This document shows, one piece after another, positions 1 to 11,816 of a stretch of DNA of 64,000 nt; position 1 is the first letter of the stretch; each line of letters begins with the position of its first letter. Position numbers and translations under genes: made by a program. The notes below the pieces were generated by a model that was given only the letters and a program-made list of their open reading frames with translations, was not told where the DNA came from and made no database searches. The stretch comes from Prinia subflava. Lineage: Eukaryota > Chordata > Aves > Passeriformes > Cisticolidae. Where the stretch lies: NCBI RefSeq assembly GCF_021018805.1, contig NC_086259.1, forward strand, positions 9,556,501 through 9,620,500, read 5' to 3'.

Positions 1-1914
1 AACCAGCACTAGGTCACTGCACAAGCCATTGTACCTGGCACAGCTCTGGGCCAGAGACAGTGGGACAGGATAGAATGCAGAAAAGGAATAAGGTGCTGTA
101 TCAAGATAGACACACAGGGATTTGTTCCCCTGCTTAAGAAATGTGTTAAATTATTATTACTTTCTTGGGAAAATCACATCCTGAACAAACACAATTAATT
201 CTTTTCCTCCCCCTTCTGCTTCTGGCATTCCATTACCACATACTGCTCATTGCTTGAGTTTTAAATTGTAAACTGTTGCTAACCAGCAGCTTTACAAGGA
301 CCGCATGGATATGAAAAGGAGTGCTTCTTTCTCAAGTCCACTGACAACCAGCTGACTCAAAAAAGAATGTTTCTATCTATTACAGCACATGTACAGGTTG
401 ATAGCTCTCTAATGATTCTATATATGTTAGAACTGGTAAAGTGATATTCTATTATTTCATTGAAAATAAAATGTATTGATACATTTCTTGCTGTTTTCCA
501 TCCTCCTTCTGTTTAATATTATTTTAACAGTGATTTGTGCTATCTAACAACTAAAAGTTATCCAAAATAATTGTTGTATGTTACATTCATTGCATTAAAG
601 ATTATCTGTGTTTATAAAACAAGATTGTTTTATGAATAAAATACACCGAGAAAATAGAGCCGCCTCAACAGCAAATGTGTCAGGTAAACACACAGTGATA
701 TAGCTTGAATTTCTACACTTCAGTGCATCTCTCGAGGGTGGGAAATGCTTAATAGATGGTAGCATGCATTATTCTCCAAGTCTTCTTTTATCTGCCTATT
801 TCAAATATTTGATTATTGCCTGGCTAATAATAGGTGCTTCATCAGTTGAAGAACAGACCAGGGAAGAGAGTGTAAATTGTAGCACGCAATTGTTTCACTG
901 CTACTGAAAATGTGGAGCTGCTGCCACATGACAACCTTCCTCTGCTGTCTGCAGCCACTGCTCCACGGAACAGCAATGAAAACTCTGGGAAACTGGGAAA
1001 AACTCACCAGAGAGCAACCCCACCCCACGAATTTTCGTGTGCATAGAATGCTCCAGAGGACAGAAAAGCCCACCTGGGGCCAGTGAAAACACATCACTGA
1101 TTTACTGGTCAGGAGCTGGGTGGTGAAAAGGCTGTGAACCTTCCAGTTTCACTGCTCATTCCCTCTTTCCTTGAGCTCCTCCACCCTGGCCACCCCAGAA
1201 ACCTCATGGAGACAAATTTCAGTTGCATCCTACACTGAAGATGTAAAGAACTGCATCTGAATTGTATCTGGAAGAGGCCACAGAGACTGGTAGCCCAAAC
1301 CCATTTCCAAGGCTCTGTTATGAAGGAGAGTCCTGGGAGCAGGGCAGTTTTGTGAAACAGAGCAGTGAGGGGCTCCTGAGCCAACCACAAATAGATGAGC
1401 ATGTTGCAGAAACAAAGGGACTGAAAAAACCCCAAAAGCTGCCCAGAAAAGAGCAAGATATGAAGGACCTGAAGCACAAAGTTACTCTTGGAGTCTGATG
1501 ATTTTACCTTTCTGCATATTCAGAGACAGTCCTCAAGGGAAAGATAAATGGATTATGTGGCTTTTGAATTGCAAAATAAATAGCTCATCCCCGAGGCTCC
1601 AAAAGTTTTAATGAAGTGACTGGAGATGGATATCAGTAACACAAATAGGAAGCATTTCAACTGCTCCTCTTCCTCTCTGGTGCCAACAAGTGCCTCTGAG
1701 TGGGGCTGGAAGCACCACCAGCACCACTGGCCCCAGTGACAAAGACTGCACAGGTTACTGGGGATGGAAGAAAATGTGTCTCTGCTTTCCTCAGTGCCAG
1801 CCCACATCTCAAACCACCCTGCCTTGTTGGTGCTACCCCCACTCAGCACACTCACAGATTACTGAGGGCCAGTCTGCAGTAAGGCAATTGTGTTTTCCAA
1901 CCCTTTAACACTTA
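1..1914. other. Unique non-coding DNA, no gene recognised
   Basis: This stretch begins AT-rich and becomes somewhat richer in G+C from about 830 to 1,900. Several short open frames overlap on both strands between 813 and 1,908 (up to 122 codons, minus strand, 1109-1477). None has a recognisable domain, signal peptide or repeated motif, and their mutual overlap is what chance open frames look like in GC-richer DNA. No interspersed repeat signature was recognised. An AATAAA at about 466 lies in plain AT-rich sequence and has no transcript context. Confidence 0.5.
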
Positions 1915-2200
1915 GGGGAGCTTTTTTTATCCAGCAACAACGTAACAGGGACGGTGCCAACAGATCCAAATGGGCTCTGGAATGATTTATTCATCCTAGG
2001 CTTCTAAGCCCCTTTTCCTCAGCATTAATATCAAGATTAATGTGTCGCATCAGTGCGCTGCCAACAGGAACTTTAATAAAAGCAAGAACAACTAGCTGGC
2101 CTGGCTTTCTTTCTAGTTAAGGTTAGGACATAATAAAAACAGCAGCTTACAAGGGCTCTCCCTGTAATTTACTTATTACTTTACAAAATGAATATAATTT
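1915..2200. promoter_or_regulatory. Candidate conserved non-coding element (motif-based)
   Basis: Non-repetitive block with a dense mix of homeodomain-type TAAT cores ('agcattaatatcaagattaatg' region, about 2021-2042) followed by a CpG-containing segment ('gtgtcgcatcagtgcgctgcc', about 2042-2062) and further AT-rich cores to about 2185. It has no useful open frame and no repeat signature. It resembles vertebrate distant enhancers in composition only; conservation is inferred, not shown. Confidence 0.2.
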
Positions 2201-5200
2201 CATTCAATTTAAATAAAACACAGAGATTACAGGAACATAGGTACACCATTGCCTAAAGTCAACCATTAGTCAATTTTTTAAAGGATAGGAGTAATATATC
2301 TGCATATTTTACAATCTTAGAACTTTCTAATAACTTAGTGTAGACAGGTGTATTTGAACTAAAGCACACAATATACAATACTTATGAAAGATGCCAGACC
2401 CATATTGACAATAACTGAAATCCATAGACTATGTGATAGATGTGATGCATGTACAAACTAACGTTAAAGACTTTGATAGACATGAAAGAATAATTGTCCA
2501 TATTAGTATTGTCAAAACTGTGTCCCTTTTAAATCTGTTTATCCCCACTTAATGCCAAGCACAATACAAGTGCACCATGACAATGGTCTTAGCCCTTGAA
2601 TCTCCAACTGCCAGCAAATCACAACAAACTGGGCCAGATTTTGCCCAGGATAACTTTGGGCTTAAGAATACCCCAAATCTCCAAATCTCCAGTTTCAAGA
2701 TTCAAGCCCAAGGTATGTCCAGAATAACTTATGAATGCCTAATGAATGCTATTTGAAAATATAAAAAATTAAGAAAAAAACAACCCAAACCTCTGTTCTG
2801 AGTTGCTGAGACAGTTTAGTGAAATTCCAACAAACTGCAGTGTAACAAAATCACCTAAATGGACTGTGAGTGATGCTGCAGATGGGGTATTACACATCTG
2901 AATGCATAAAGGGTATTCTTTTGGCAACTGTAAAGCTGCCTGAGCCAATTAACAGTAAGCTTTCAAAATAAATCCTGATCACATTGCTCTACTACAAAAT
3001 GTATCCACTTCTACCTGAGAGGTGTTTTAAGATCTTTTTCTTGGGGTCACCAATCTTCCTGCCTTCTTTGCTGGAAAAAGTACAAATGTGTGCTCACATG
3101 CTTCTCTTTCTTCCCTCCCATCCCCAGCTGTACCAATTGTTCACCTGGCTCGGGCACAGAAGCTGCAGAATTTCTGGGTGGTGGTGATGGGTGAGTGGAG
3201 CAGAAACTTCATTTCCCCCTAAAACGCAGAGGTCACTCAACTGAAAGAACAGAAAGGCCTTTTATTCCTATAAAGAAAAGCAGAGGAAAAAGCACTTCAC
3301 AGTGAAGATGAAAAATATTTTATTTGAATCCTGGGAAGAACTTGTTCTGCTTACCCTGGAGAATGGTCTATTCACAGCACAATTTGAATAGCCTGTAGCT
3401 TTTCAAATGACCTCAACTGGCAAAAAGGATACAATTTTACATTTATTTTTAGAAGTTATCCTATGATCTGCAAGTGTGCCAGACAGACATTTCATGTTAT
3501 CCCATTCAAATGAGGTATTTAAAATTTTTAAATCATCTCAGGCACTTAGATTTTGAACTTCACCTATTTGGCCACTATCACAATAATGTAGCATTGCCCC
3601 AAATTTTTAATGATTACTTGCATATTCCCACAAAAGGGAAATTTCTTAAAAGAAAAAATGTAAATTTTATCTAAATATAATTTCATTTTTTTCGTTTCAT
3701 GAAATGTCTTACAATAATTTTAAAAATTCTCAAATGTTTTCTAGAAATGCAGGGATTTTAATCCTTGAATTGCCAATGATTTGTCACTGCAAAAGGCAAA
3801 TGCTTGCCAAAAAAATTATACCAAGTTTGCTGGTAATGTAAGTGAAATGTTCTATGTCTAAAGTTTTACTAGAAACACTACATAAATCAGTCAACAATGT
3901 AAAAATTGAGAACTGTAAAATGTAAAATTGACATTTAGCACAGAAAGGTTTCAAAGAGGTGCAATTATATAATTTCTTTAATCAAGGGACACAAGCAATA
4001 TCACTGGACATGTCTCACCTAACCACAGGGGTGCAGATTTAAATAGCAATTCCTACATTTAAAGCCAGAGTTCTCAGTTTACACAGTGCTTAGTGAACAC
4101 CAGCAAAATGGAAATTCAGAATGTCACAGTCAGAACAAAAATTTCCTGCATAAAAAATTGTCAAGCTTTTCACTATAAGCTTTACATTTTTCAAGACTCA
4201 CACTATTAAGCTAAATTTTAGCTAATTTACCTCATTTTACTAATTAAGAAATAATGGCAGACATACTATTGCTGACTTTAACCTGACAATAACAATCATT
4301 TTTTCAAATTAAGAAATATGATTTTGTCTCTTATAAAAAGTTGAAAAGAGAGGTAGGCCCATTGAGCCCCAGTAAAATGATTTATTCCAGCTTCTGCACT
4401 GAGCTTGGAAAGAACACAGATAAATGGCTTGAGGAATCAACCTACCTCTAAATTTGATTTTACCAGCTGAAAGTACAGCCAGTGGTTTCTTGTTAAATCC
4501 TGTGCTCATCTGTGTTTGAAATAGCAGTAGAGCAAAAGTCTGGTGTTTTCTAACAAAAGGTTAATGGCCTGCCTCTCCCTTGCTGCACTGAGCTGTTTTC
4601 TATTACAAGTTATTAGGTTTTGTTGGAAGGAAAAAACAATGCCATCCACAAGTCCTATTTTATTTCCATACCACCTTCACTTCTTCCTTTTACCATGGCT
4701 GTTCTTTTGCTCGTTTGCATTCCCTGTCTTGTGCTGCCTTTGAATGACAACTGAAGACAATTTGTCCCAGTTGAACAGCCCCAGATTTTGGGAAAGCCTG
4801 ATTATGGATCTGAATATGGTGAAACAAATCACCACTGCAGACCCCGAGGTATGCAACAGCCAGACTGGGGTGCCTGACAGGGTGAGCCCTTGAGCTGGAG
4901 AGTTTGGGGCAGAATGAGGCTGGCACCATCAGGATTATTTCATTTTTGGAGAGGAGATCATGCAGGCCTCTACCCAGGGACAGGGGGAGCCCTACAATTT
5001 TTTTTTCTGAACTAGTTAAACCATTTCAAATTAATTATGATGGTTTCAGCTAAAACTTTCCAGTTGAACAGTTCAAGCTGGACCCAACACTGAACAATCA
5101 TTGTGTTGTAGAAGTGCTCTGGTGTATTCCAAGTCCTAACTTTTTGATTCAATGAAAATACCAAAAAATGAGCAGCATATGTTATCTCAGTACAGGAGAT

Positions 5201-5939
5201 CTATAAAACTCACATGTCTTGTGATTGTGTTGCTTCTTTAGCAGGCTAAAAATTCCTTTTCACCGCCTTCACTTTTGTAAAAATCCCCTCTTTCTGTGTC
5301 TTAAAAATGTCAGAGATACTTTACTGTTTCCAAATAAACACATCATTTTTGGCAGAATTAGTAGACAAGAAAGGTAGGGGCATTGTTGTTATAGGAGTTC
5401 ATACAAAAAGCAAATTTTAATGTTTTAAAATTTAAGACTTTCCTAAAGTTTTAAAATACATCCTCCCTGACTCCATCTCTACTGTTGTCAAAGACATTAT
5501 ATAGTGTCCCTTTGGAAAAGTAAATCTGATTAATTAGTATCATTTTCCATGGAGAACTCAACAGCTATATCAACAGCCATAGATTTTTCTTTACACATAT
5601 TCTGTTACTGTTTTCAGCATTGTTCAAATCTAAAATTATATCATTGTTGAACCATCATGTTTTGTGCATTGTTTGCAAAGTTCATCAAGTGAACAGAATT
5701 CTTCTCCCAGTGTTCTAGAATGATACTGAAACACAGTTTTTCTTCAGAGTTGCTATAACACTATATACAAAAGCAGGACTGCTTTTAAGTAGAAGTTCTG
5801 CACATAAAGGAAAAGACAGAAGAAAAAACTCAAAATAACTGAGAATGTGAAAATGTCAGAAAACAGTTTCTGCTGCAGTACTGCAGTTCAACAGGAAGCT
5901 TGTATCATTTGTGATATCAATGACATTATAAAAATCTGC
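2201..5939. other. AT-rich unique DNA, nothing recognised
   Basis: Long AT-rich stretch of short open frames (none over 80 codons) with no recognisable protein, RNA gene or repeat family. Short A/T runs occur (for example 4982-4990) but no tandem array. It reads as ordinary intergenic or intronic bird DNA. Confidence 0.5.
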
Positions 5940-6330
5940 TTTCAGGGCTGCTTAGTGAGCCCATGGTGATTTCAGCTGCAGTTCTTCAGCAGAAACCCAG
6001 CACACCCCTGCACACTGACCTGCACACTTCAGATTTTGTGAAGGAAGGTAAGCAGCTCCACTGTCCCCAGAAATCCCCACATCTCACAGAATTACTGCCC
6101 TGAAGGCACTGTTCTTCCACACCTCTGCTGCTTTCAGTCCACAGACAAATAAAGGAGGAGTACAGCTCCTCAGCAGCAGCAGGGAACCTCTCTGGAAGGG
6201 ATTCCCATCACCAGCTCCTCCTGGTGCCAGCTAGCAGCCCATGAGGAATAGCCTGTCCTGCCTGCACTGCACCAGCTTAGAGCTGGAACTGCAAAGGCTG
6301 CAGTTTTTAGCTCTGGAAACCTAACACCTT
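5940..6330. other. Locally GC-richer non-coding segment
   Basis: A GC-richer island without CpG enrichment, between AT-rich flanks. It contains a short CAG run (about 6171-6181) and an aaggtaagc donor-like site near 6046-6054, but no convincing acceptor or open frame goes with it. No known repeat recognised. Confidence 0.35.
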
Positions 6331-6571
6331 TCTTTAATATTCACTTCATAAAAACAATTTCAGAAGTCCCCTGGCACTCTGCACAATTTCAGCTAACACG
6401 TAGTTCCATTAAAAAGTAAGGGAGCAAAAGTGTATGTTTACTTCCATATTAATACCCACAGAAATTCTTGCAAAAGAATAAATCAGAAAAAAAAAATAAA
6501 GAAGCAAACCCTCCCAATGTTTATTTGATTATAACAAGAAAAGCAGGATTTCAACATTCACCAGAGCAACC

Positions 6572-6840
6572 ATAAATAACATGGCCATCTTTAATTTGGC
6601 CTCCAATATCTGACCAACCTTGATTTATCCACAGACAAAACCAAGCATCTCTAATTTGCTAACCAATCACTGCAATTCTTTTCTTACCAACCAATAATTC
6701 TGCCATCTCTAATTTACCAATAAATAATTCTGCACTCTCAAATTTACTAACCGATAATGTGACCAATTTGCTGACCAATGATTGTGTCAGCTGGTAATAG
6801 TGCCCCTAGCAAACAGTAATTTGCCAAGCAATATTTGGAC
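6572..6840. repeat. Degenerate ~30-bp tandem repeat with CCAAT motifs
   Basis: About eight diverged copies of a roughly 30-bp unit lie head to tail. The clearest are near 6583 (gccatctttaatttgg), 6643 (agcatctctaatttgctaac), 6701 (gccatctctaatttacca), 6731 (gcactctcaaatttactaac) and 6761 (accaatttgctgaccaatg). Spacings are about 30 or multiples of it. An approximate consensus runs ctctaatttgctaaccaat followed by attctgcca. Most copies hold an AACCAAT-like core. Divergence between copies points to an old minisatellite. The period was measured by eye, so unit borders are approximate. Confidence 0.7.
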
Positions 6841-7264
6841 CTCTTTCCCCCCAGCAATAAAGAACTGCAGTGGTCTTTTATTCAGTGTCTACTGCATTGC
6901 TCTGAAACTGCCTAATGTCGATAGTGAGGTTTTTTTACAAAGTATTTGCTTTCTGAGGGGATATTTGTTTACTGTGACTGCTTAAAAATTGCACGGATAT
7001 CTCTTAAATGCCTGTGACCCAGAATAATGTTTTCTCTTCCAGGAATATTAACACTTGAGGGAAGCCTGTTTTTTTCTGTTTGCAGGACTCCTGGGCACAT
7101 TGCTAACTCCCCTGTAAGTGCTGCTGTCATCACGCTGGGATTTGGCAGCCCCAGCGGGCTTGGCCAGCGTGCCTTGGGACAGCAGTGACACTGCTGCCCA
7201 GCTCTGTCACCCTGCTGACCTTACCACCCAGGCTGATCCTGTCTGGGCAGACGTTTGAGCAGAA
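6841..7264. other. Unique DNA with GC-rich part
   Basis: AT-rich to about 7085, then GC-rich from 7086 to 7260 with several imperfect CAGC/GCTG-type words. There is no open frame of note and no CR1 signature. Nothing here supports a gene. Confidence 0.35.
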
Positions 7265-7475
7265 GGAGTTCATATATAAAGCCTTGTGATTGATTTGTCT
7301 CTTCTAATTTCTACATCTTTGGCTTGCGTGGAAAAAACGGGTCTTGAATTATTGGTTCCTTTAAACGGCATTTTGAAGCCATGTAGTAACTTCTGCAATC
7401 AATTTTACCTCCAAAAAATGTTACCAGTTTTGTGTCATTTTGCTAGTTCATATTAAAGTCGTTAGCTAACACAAC
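7265..7475. promoter_or_regulatory. Candidate conserved non-coding element (motif-based)
   Basis: Non-repetitive segment with homeodomain-like and SOX-like cores (tgattgattt near 7288, gaattattggttcc near 7346, gcaatcaattt near 7396) and isolated CpGs (gcttgcgtgg, aaacggc, gtcgtta). The mixture of preserved CpGs and TAAT/ATTG cores in otherwise CpG-poor DNA is typical of constrained sequence, but I cannot test conservation. Confidence 0.2.
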
Positions 7476-9090
7476 ATTAGCTCAGTGAGCAGCCACTCTA
7501 ACACCATTTTACAAGGCAAGTCTCCAGAGAACAAGGGCAAAGCAGAAGGGACCATCAGGGCTGAAATTAGTAAAAAATTTCTGAACACTGAGTCATTCAG
7601 AAGGCTACAGAAAATAAAATATTGCAAAGCTATACAACAGAATACAAACACCATCATGGAGTTTAGGCTCAGCTCTATGCAAAAGACAGTATTTCACCAG
7701 CTCGCTATATATTATTCTTTATAACCAACCTGCTAATATCATTTACAGATTAATTTATTGCATATTCCAGAAAAGGGTTCAGAGAAACATTTATTCCAAA
7801 ACAGAATATAATTCTGAGATTTCTAGTTTTTAAAAGGAAAAAAAAAAGACAATTTCAGTAGACTGGGTGCACATTCTAAACTGCATAGCGAGTCCCCTTC
7901 TTTACCCTTTTCTTTCCCATCTTGTGGAATAAGCACAGCCTAAGCAGCACCACTGCTTCTCACTCTTTTCTTCCTGAAGTATCCTGGGTTTCTTGAAAGC
8001 AGAGGCAGAAATGCCATTCTGGGTGGCTATTCCTTTAGAGCAGGTTGTGAATAGGCAGAGTTAGCCAAGGAGGAAAGGGAGTTGGCCAAGAAGGCAGGAA
8101 TTCCCAGACACCCAGAGGTTTGGTGTGTTCAATGTCCTCTCAGTGCTGGAGGAACAAGCATAATACAACTGAAGTTGTACTGCAGCTTATTTCTGGGCTC
8201 AGCTATATGACAAAACTAAAATATAAAACCTCACTATAAGGATAAATAACTCTGATGACAGCTTCAGTCATGCTTGTGGTAAAGATTTCAAGTAGCCATA
8301 ACATTAGAGGGTTTTCCACAAAAATATTTGGTTTACAATCTTGGACTTGTTCACTTTTCAGCGACAAGCATTTCATTAGCCAGTACTGGAAAGATTAACT
8401 CGAATACAAAAAGCAGCACTGTTTAGCTGGAGAGCCTGAAAAGTAGGTGTGAAGAGGCAAAGGCACTAAGAATGTGTTTGCGTGCATCTCATCCTGATTT
8501 AAAGCAGAAGAGGGTAGGAAAATGTCATAAGCAGGAGAAGGAACTTGCTGAGGCACAACGAATGTGAGAGCAGAGGGACAAGATATAAGTCAGGAAGGAA
8601 AGTGGCAGGAAGCAGGAATATGCCTACACCTTGATAGATGGAACACGTCTCTAGATGTGTACAGCTGCATGTTTGTCACTTCAAGGGAAAGTGGGCATGA
8701 GAGGAGAAAAATGCACCTGTTCAGGAGCTCCTCAGTTTGTTTTACAGTATGCACACGAGTACATCCACAAGGTTACAGGGGAGAGTAAAAGGAGAAGCAT
8801 CAAAGGATAAAAGACATTAAAAATATACGGTATAACTATAATGTTTTACTCTGGGAGGGAGCATGAGGATTGATGCAGGTGGGAAGAGGGTTTTGTCTTG
8901 TCTGGTTAAATTTTCTACATTAGAGTACTATTGATTTTCCTAAGTATATAGGATACTGTATATACCCCATTCTGCTACCCTTACACAGGTTAATTCTTTT
9001 ATCCATTTCAAATGCGGTCAATCAATAACAGTGATCAGGTAGGTTGTGAAATTGCCTGGAAAACACATCCACAAAGTAAACCCAATACAT
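7476..9090. other. Unique non-coding DNA, nothing recognised
   Basis: Short open frames only (79 codons at 7485-7724 plus strand, 63 codons antisense to it, 74 codons at 8564-8788). None resembles a known family and no splice context was seen. Purine-rich around 8400-8600. No repeat family recognised. Confidence 0.45.
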
Positions 9091-9470
9091 TGGCCTGTCT
9101 ATGTGACTTAAAGCTTAGCACAGCATTGAAAATCACTAATGGAACACTGTGCAGTTTGTTCATGCTACGAGCAGTCAGGAATCATGCATAATGTAATAGT
9201 GCATCTGCTAACAGCAGCTCACACAAGCTAATTTAATCTTGTTTTACACTAGACACAAGGAATTAATCTTTAAAGCTGCTCCCGTGATTCTCTTTGGCCC
9301 TTAAAATATCGAGGGTCTTTCCACCTCCTCATTTACAATACTGTAAAGGGATGCATTTCAGTTATCATCAAGTATTTACACTTCATCTACATTAGCTGGA
9401 AAATGGATGCAACTCTATAATTTATCAGTCTTAAAAAGCACATTGCTGGCCCAGTCCAGAAGCTGTGGTT
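9091..9470. promoter_or_regulatory. Candidate conserved non-coding element (motif-based)
   Basis: Non-repetitive, with ATGCATAATG/ATGTAATAG cores near 9184-9199 (POU/homeodomain-like), aagctaatttaatctt near 9225-9240 and ggaattaatctttaaagctgctcccgtg-type sequence after 9260. Isolated CpGs are kept at 9169, 9284 and 9311. No open frame. Only motif content supports this call. Confidence 0.2.
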
Positions 9471-9589
9471 TGTGTTGTCACATCTGAAACCAGTATTAAG
9501 TCTCAGACTCTACTGTGGAAGTTAGATCTCCTAAATAATTCATATTTGGAAATAAATAAATTACTTATGTTTTTTATTTCTCAATTTTC

Positions 9590-9744
9590 ACAGAATCACA
9601 GAATCTGCTGAGTTGGAAGGGACCCACAAGGAACTTCAAGTCCAGCTCCTGGCCCTGCACAGGACCGTCCCCAGGAGTCACAGCATGTGTCTGATGCCCT
9701 CCAGGACATTCTTGGCCCTGGCTGCCAGGGCACACCTTGGCTGC
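9590..9744 (-). mobile_element. CR1 LINE 3' end fragment, inverted
   Basis: Read on the plus strand it starts acagaatcacagaatct, then gctgagttggaagggaccca, caagtccagctcctggccct and gcacaggac, which is the reverse complement of a common avian CR1 3' untranslated region. The element therefore lies on the minus strand with its 3' end at 9590. It runs through cccaggagtcacagcatgtg to cttggctgc, where similarity stops: a 5'-truncated copy, as usual for CR1. It carries no coding part of the LINE. Confidence 0.93.
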
Positions 9745-9783
9745 ATTAATTACACAGACTGTCTCACAGCTTAGCTTTAATGA

Positions 9784-9826
9784 TATTATTATTATTATTA
9801 TTATATTATTATTATTATTATTATTG
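9784..9826. repeat. (ATT)n microsatellite
   Basis: ATT/TTA triplets repeat about 14 times with one break near 9803 where 'attatatt' shifts the phase. It lies 40 bases beyond the truncated end of the minus-strand CR1 copy. Length is likely to vary between individuals. Confidence 0.9.
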
Positions 9827-11052
9827 TCCTAAGTACTTGTGTTGCTATTGTGCTCTTGTGTGTGCTACTGTGGAAACATTGTAAAATACATTTTTCACCC
9901 ACAATAACTTATCACTCCAGTATAAAAAGAGATACAGACAGATTGGAGAGTATTCAAAGAAAAAAAAAAACAAACAATTTTTATGAGAAAGACAAGAAAT
10001 AAAATGCTTGTATATGATAAACTTGACTTTGGCTAGATTTCAAGCTGGAGGCTTGATAATCATTTTTTTGGACCTAAAGCCAAAGAGAAATTTTAGCAGG
10101 GCTTTGCAAGACAACAATGAAATACTTCTGCAAATGTTCATGGCAAGCTCCTTGTAAGCATAAGGAAGGCTGACAGGAGAGAAATGCTCACAGGAAGAAG
10201 TAACAAGTGGGAGGTGGAAACTGGGCACCCATTACTCATCAAGATTAGTGAGGCGTATGATATCTTGATATTGAGAGCAGGATGATAGATAACAGGAAAG
10301 GAAAGAGTGAACATGAAAACAAGGATTTTACTACAAGTGTGATGGAGCTAATGGAAGAAAAACAAGGGAGGAGGGGAAGAAATTTTCTGGGTAAACAGAC
10401 TTTACAAAACGTTTCTGGTCATGCGCAAGTGAAGCAATATTCTATTTCAAGCAATAAATTAAAGGAGGATGATGAGAATCTGAAAAGGTTTAGGTTGCAG
10501 ATGGGACAGGACAGACTCTCTTTCAGAAATGGTTTTCTAAAATAATCAACAGGACCAAGATATTGGGTAGATATCAAATATGAGGCTTCTGGATGGTGAC
10601 AGCAAGGGACAGCACCAGGATGTTGAACACTGCACTCAGCAGCAGATATGCTGAAATGAAACTTGTGTGCTGTAAACAATTTTCAGCAAGAGTTTTAAAC
10701 TCTGCTCTAACTGTGATACATTGAAGATCCACAGAGAAGTATTAGATGCTGACAATCCAGCATATTATACTTCAGAGAGGGCAGAAATAGGAGGGATAAT
10801 TATTGAGTTTGCATTTGTATACTATATCTTAGAGATAACATACAGAAAGAAGGACAATTAATTGAAATTCATTTACAGAACATCATCAGAAAGTAATTCA
10901 ACAGATACAGAGACAGAACAAAAGGAGTAAGTAGAAGTTCTAGAAAATAGTCCAGAACATTTTTTTTGACAGTTAAATTGCATCTGTATGATGAAGGGTC
11001 ACACATACAGAGTTATATGAGAAAGATATGGTCCAAATAATGACAAATATTA
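9827..11052. other. Unique AT/purine-rich DNA, nothing recognised
   Basis: The plus strand is purine-rich between about 10,280 and 10,950. An 87-codon plus-strand frame (10282-10545) is lysine/glutamate-rich simply because of that composition and resembles no family. No repeat family recognised. A short A run sits at 9960-9970. Confidence 0.4.
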
Positions 11053-11501
11053 GAGTCCAGAGGGTCACCAAGTTGATCAGAGGGATGGAGCCCTTCTCCT
11101 GTGATGAAAGGCTGAGAGAATTGGGATTGTTCTGCCTAGAACAGAGAAGGCTTCGGGGTCACCTAATGGCAGCCTTCCAGGGCTTGAAGTGAACTTACAG
11201 GAAAGATGGGGCAAAACAATTTACAAGAGGATTTACTGATAGGACAAGGAGGAATGTGTTCTAACTGAAAGAGAGGAGATTTTGGTTAGATATTGGGAAA
11301 AAATTCTTTACTGTGAGGGTGCTGCAGCCCTGGCACAGGCTGCCCAGAGAAGCTGGGGCTGCCCCATCCCTGGAAGTGTTTGGGGCTTGGAACAACCTGG
11401 TCTGGTGGAAGGTGTCCCTGCCCATGGCAGGGTTTGGAACCTGGCAGATGATCTTGAGGTCCCTTCCAATCTAAACCATTCCATGATTCTATGATATGAT
11501 G
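11053..11501 (+). mobile_element. CR1 LINE 3' end, forward orientation
   Basis: A 450-base CR1 fragment in the forward sense. Recognisable blocks in order: gatggagcccttctcctgtg, gaaggcttcggggtcaccta, atattgggaaaaaattcttt, actgtgagggtgctgcagcc, ggcacaggctgcccagagaa, gctgccccatccctggaagt, ctggtctggtggaaggtgtc, ctgcccatggcaggg, tgaggtcccttccaatct and the tail ccatgattctatgatatga. This covers the end of ORF2 and the 3' untranslated region. The longest antisense open frame here (11308-11637) is a by-product. The copy has small indels, so it is not recent. Confidence 0.95.
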
Positions 11502-11762
11502 AATGCCAAAAGGAGAAGAGACAGGGATGAAGTTGGAAGAAATGAACTGAAATGGAGAAACAAAACAACTCTAATGCAGTGTGTGCAAGGAGGAAAAAAA
11601 TTTTGCAGGAAGGAGAGAAAGTAAGTGGCAAAGACAAAGAGGTAGTTTCAGTTTTTCTTGTAGAAACGTGAACTCAAGCACGATTTTGAGTAGTAATAAA
11701 ATAACAGTGACCTGTACTGTTGGCATAGGCTCCAAACAAAAAAAGAAAAACCCCGAGAACTG
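11502..11762. other. Purine-rich unique segment upstream of a poly(A) run
   Basis: Purine-rich sequence between the CR1 copy and the 52-A run. It could be the body of a small retroposed sequence whose tail is that run, because the word agaaagt near 11617 recurs just after the run (11815-11820, gaaagt). The match is too short to call a target-site duplication, and no source gene was recognised. Confidence 0.25.

Positions 11763-11814
<52 letters not shown>
11763..11814 (+). repeat. Poly(A) homopolymer, 52 bases
   Basis: An uninterrupted run of 52 A residues, preceded by an A-rich lead-in (aaacaaaaaaagaaaaacc). CR1 elements end in short octamer-like tails rather than poly(A), so the upstream CR1 copy does not explain it. 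It may be the tail of a retroposed transcript or a simple-sequence expansion. Its assembled length is unreliable. Confidence 0.9.

Positions 11815-11816
<2 letters not shown>

Noticed and set aside
11308..11637. 109-codon minus-strand frame
   Set aside because: Mostly antisense to the forward CR1 copy at 11053-11501.
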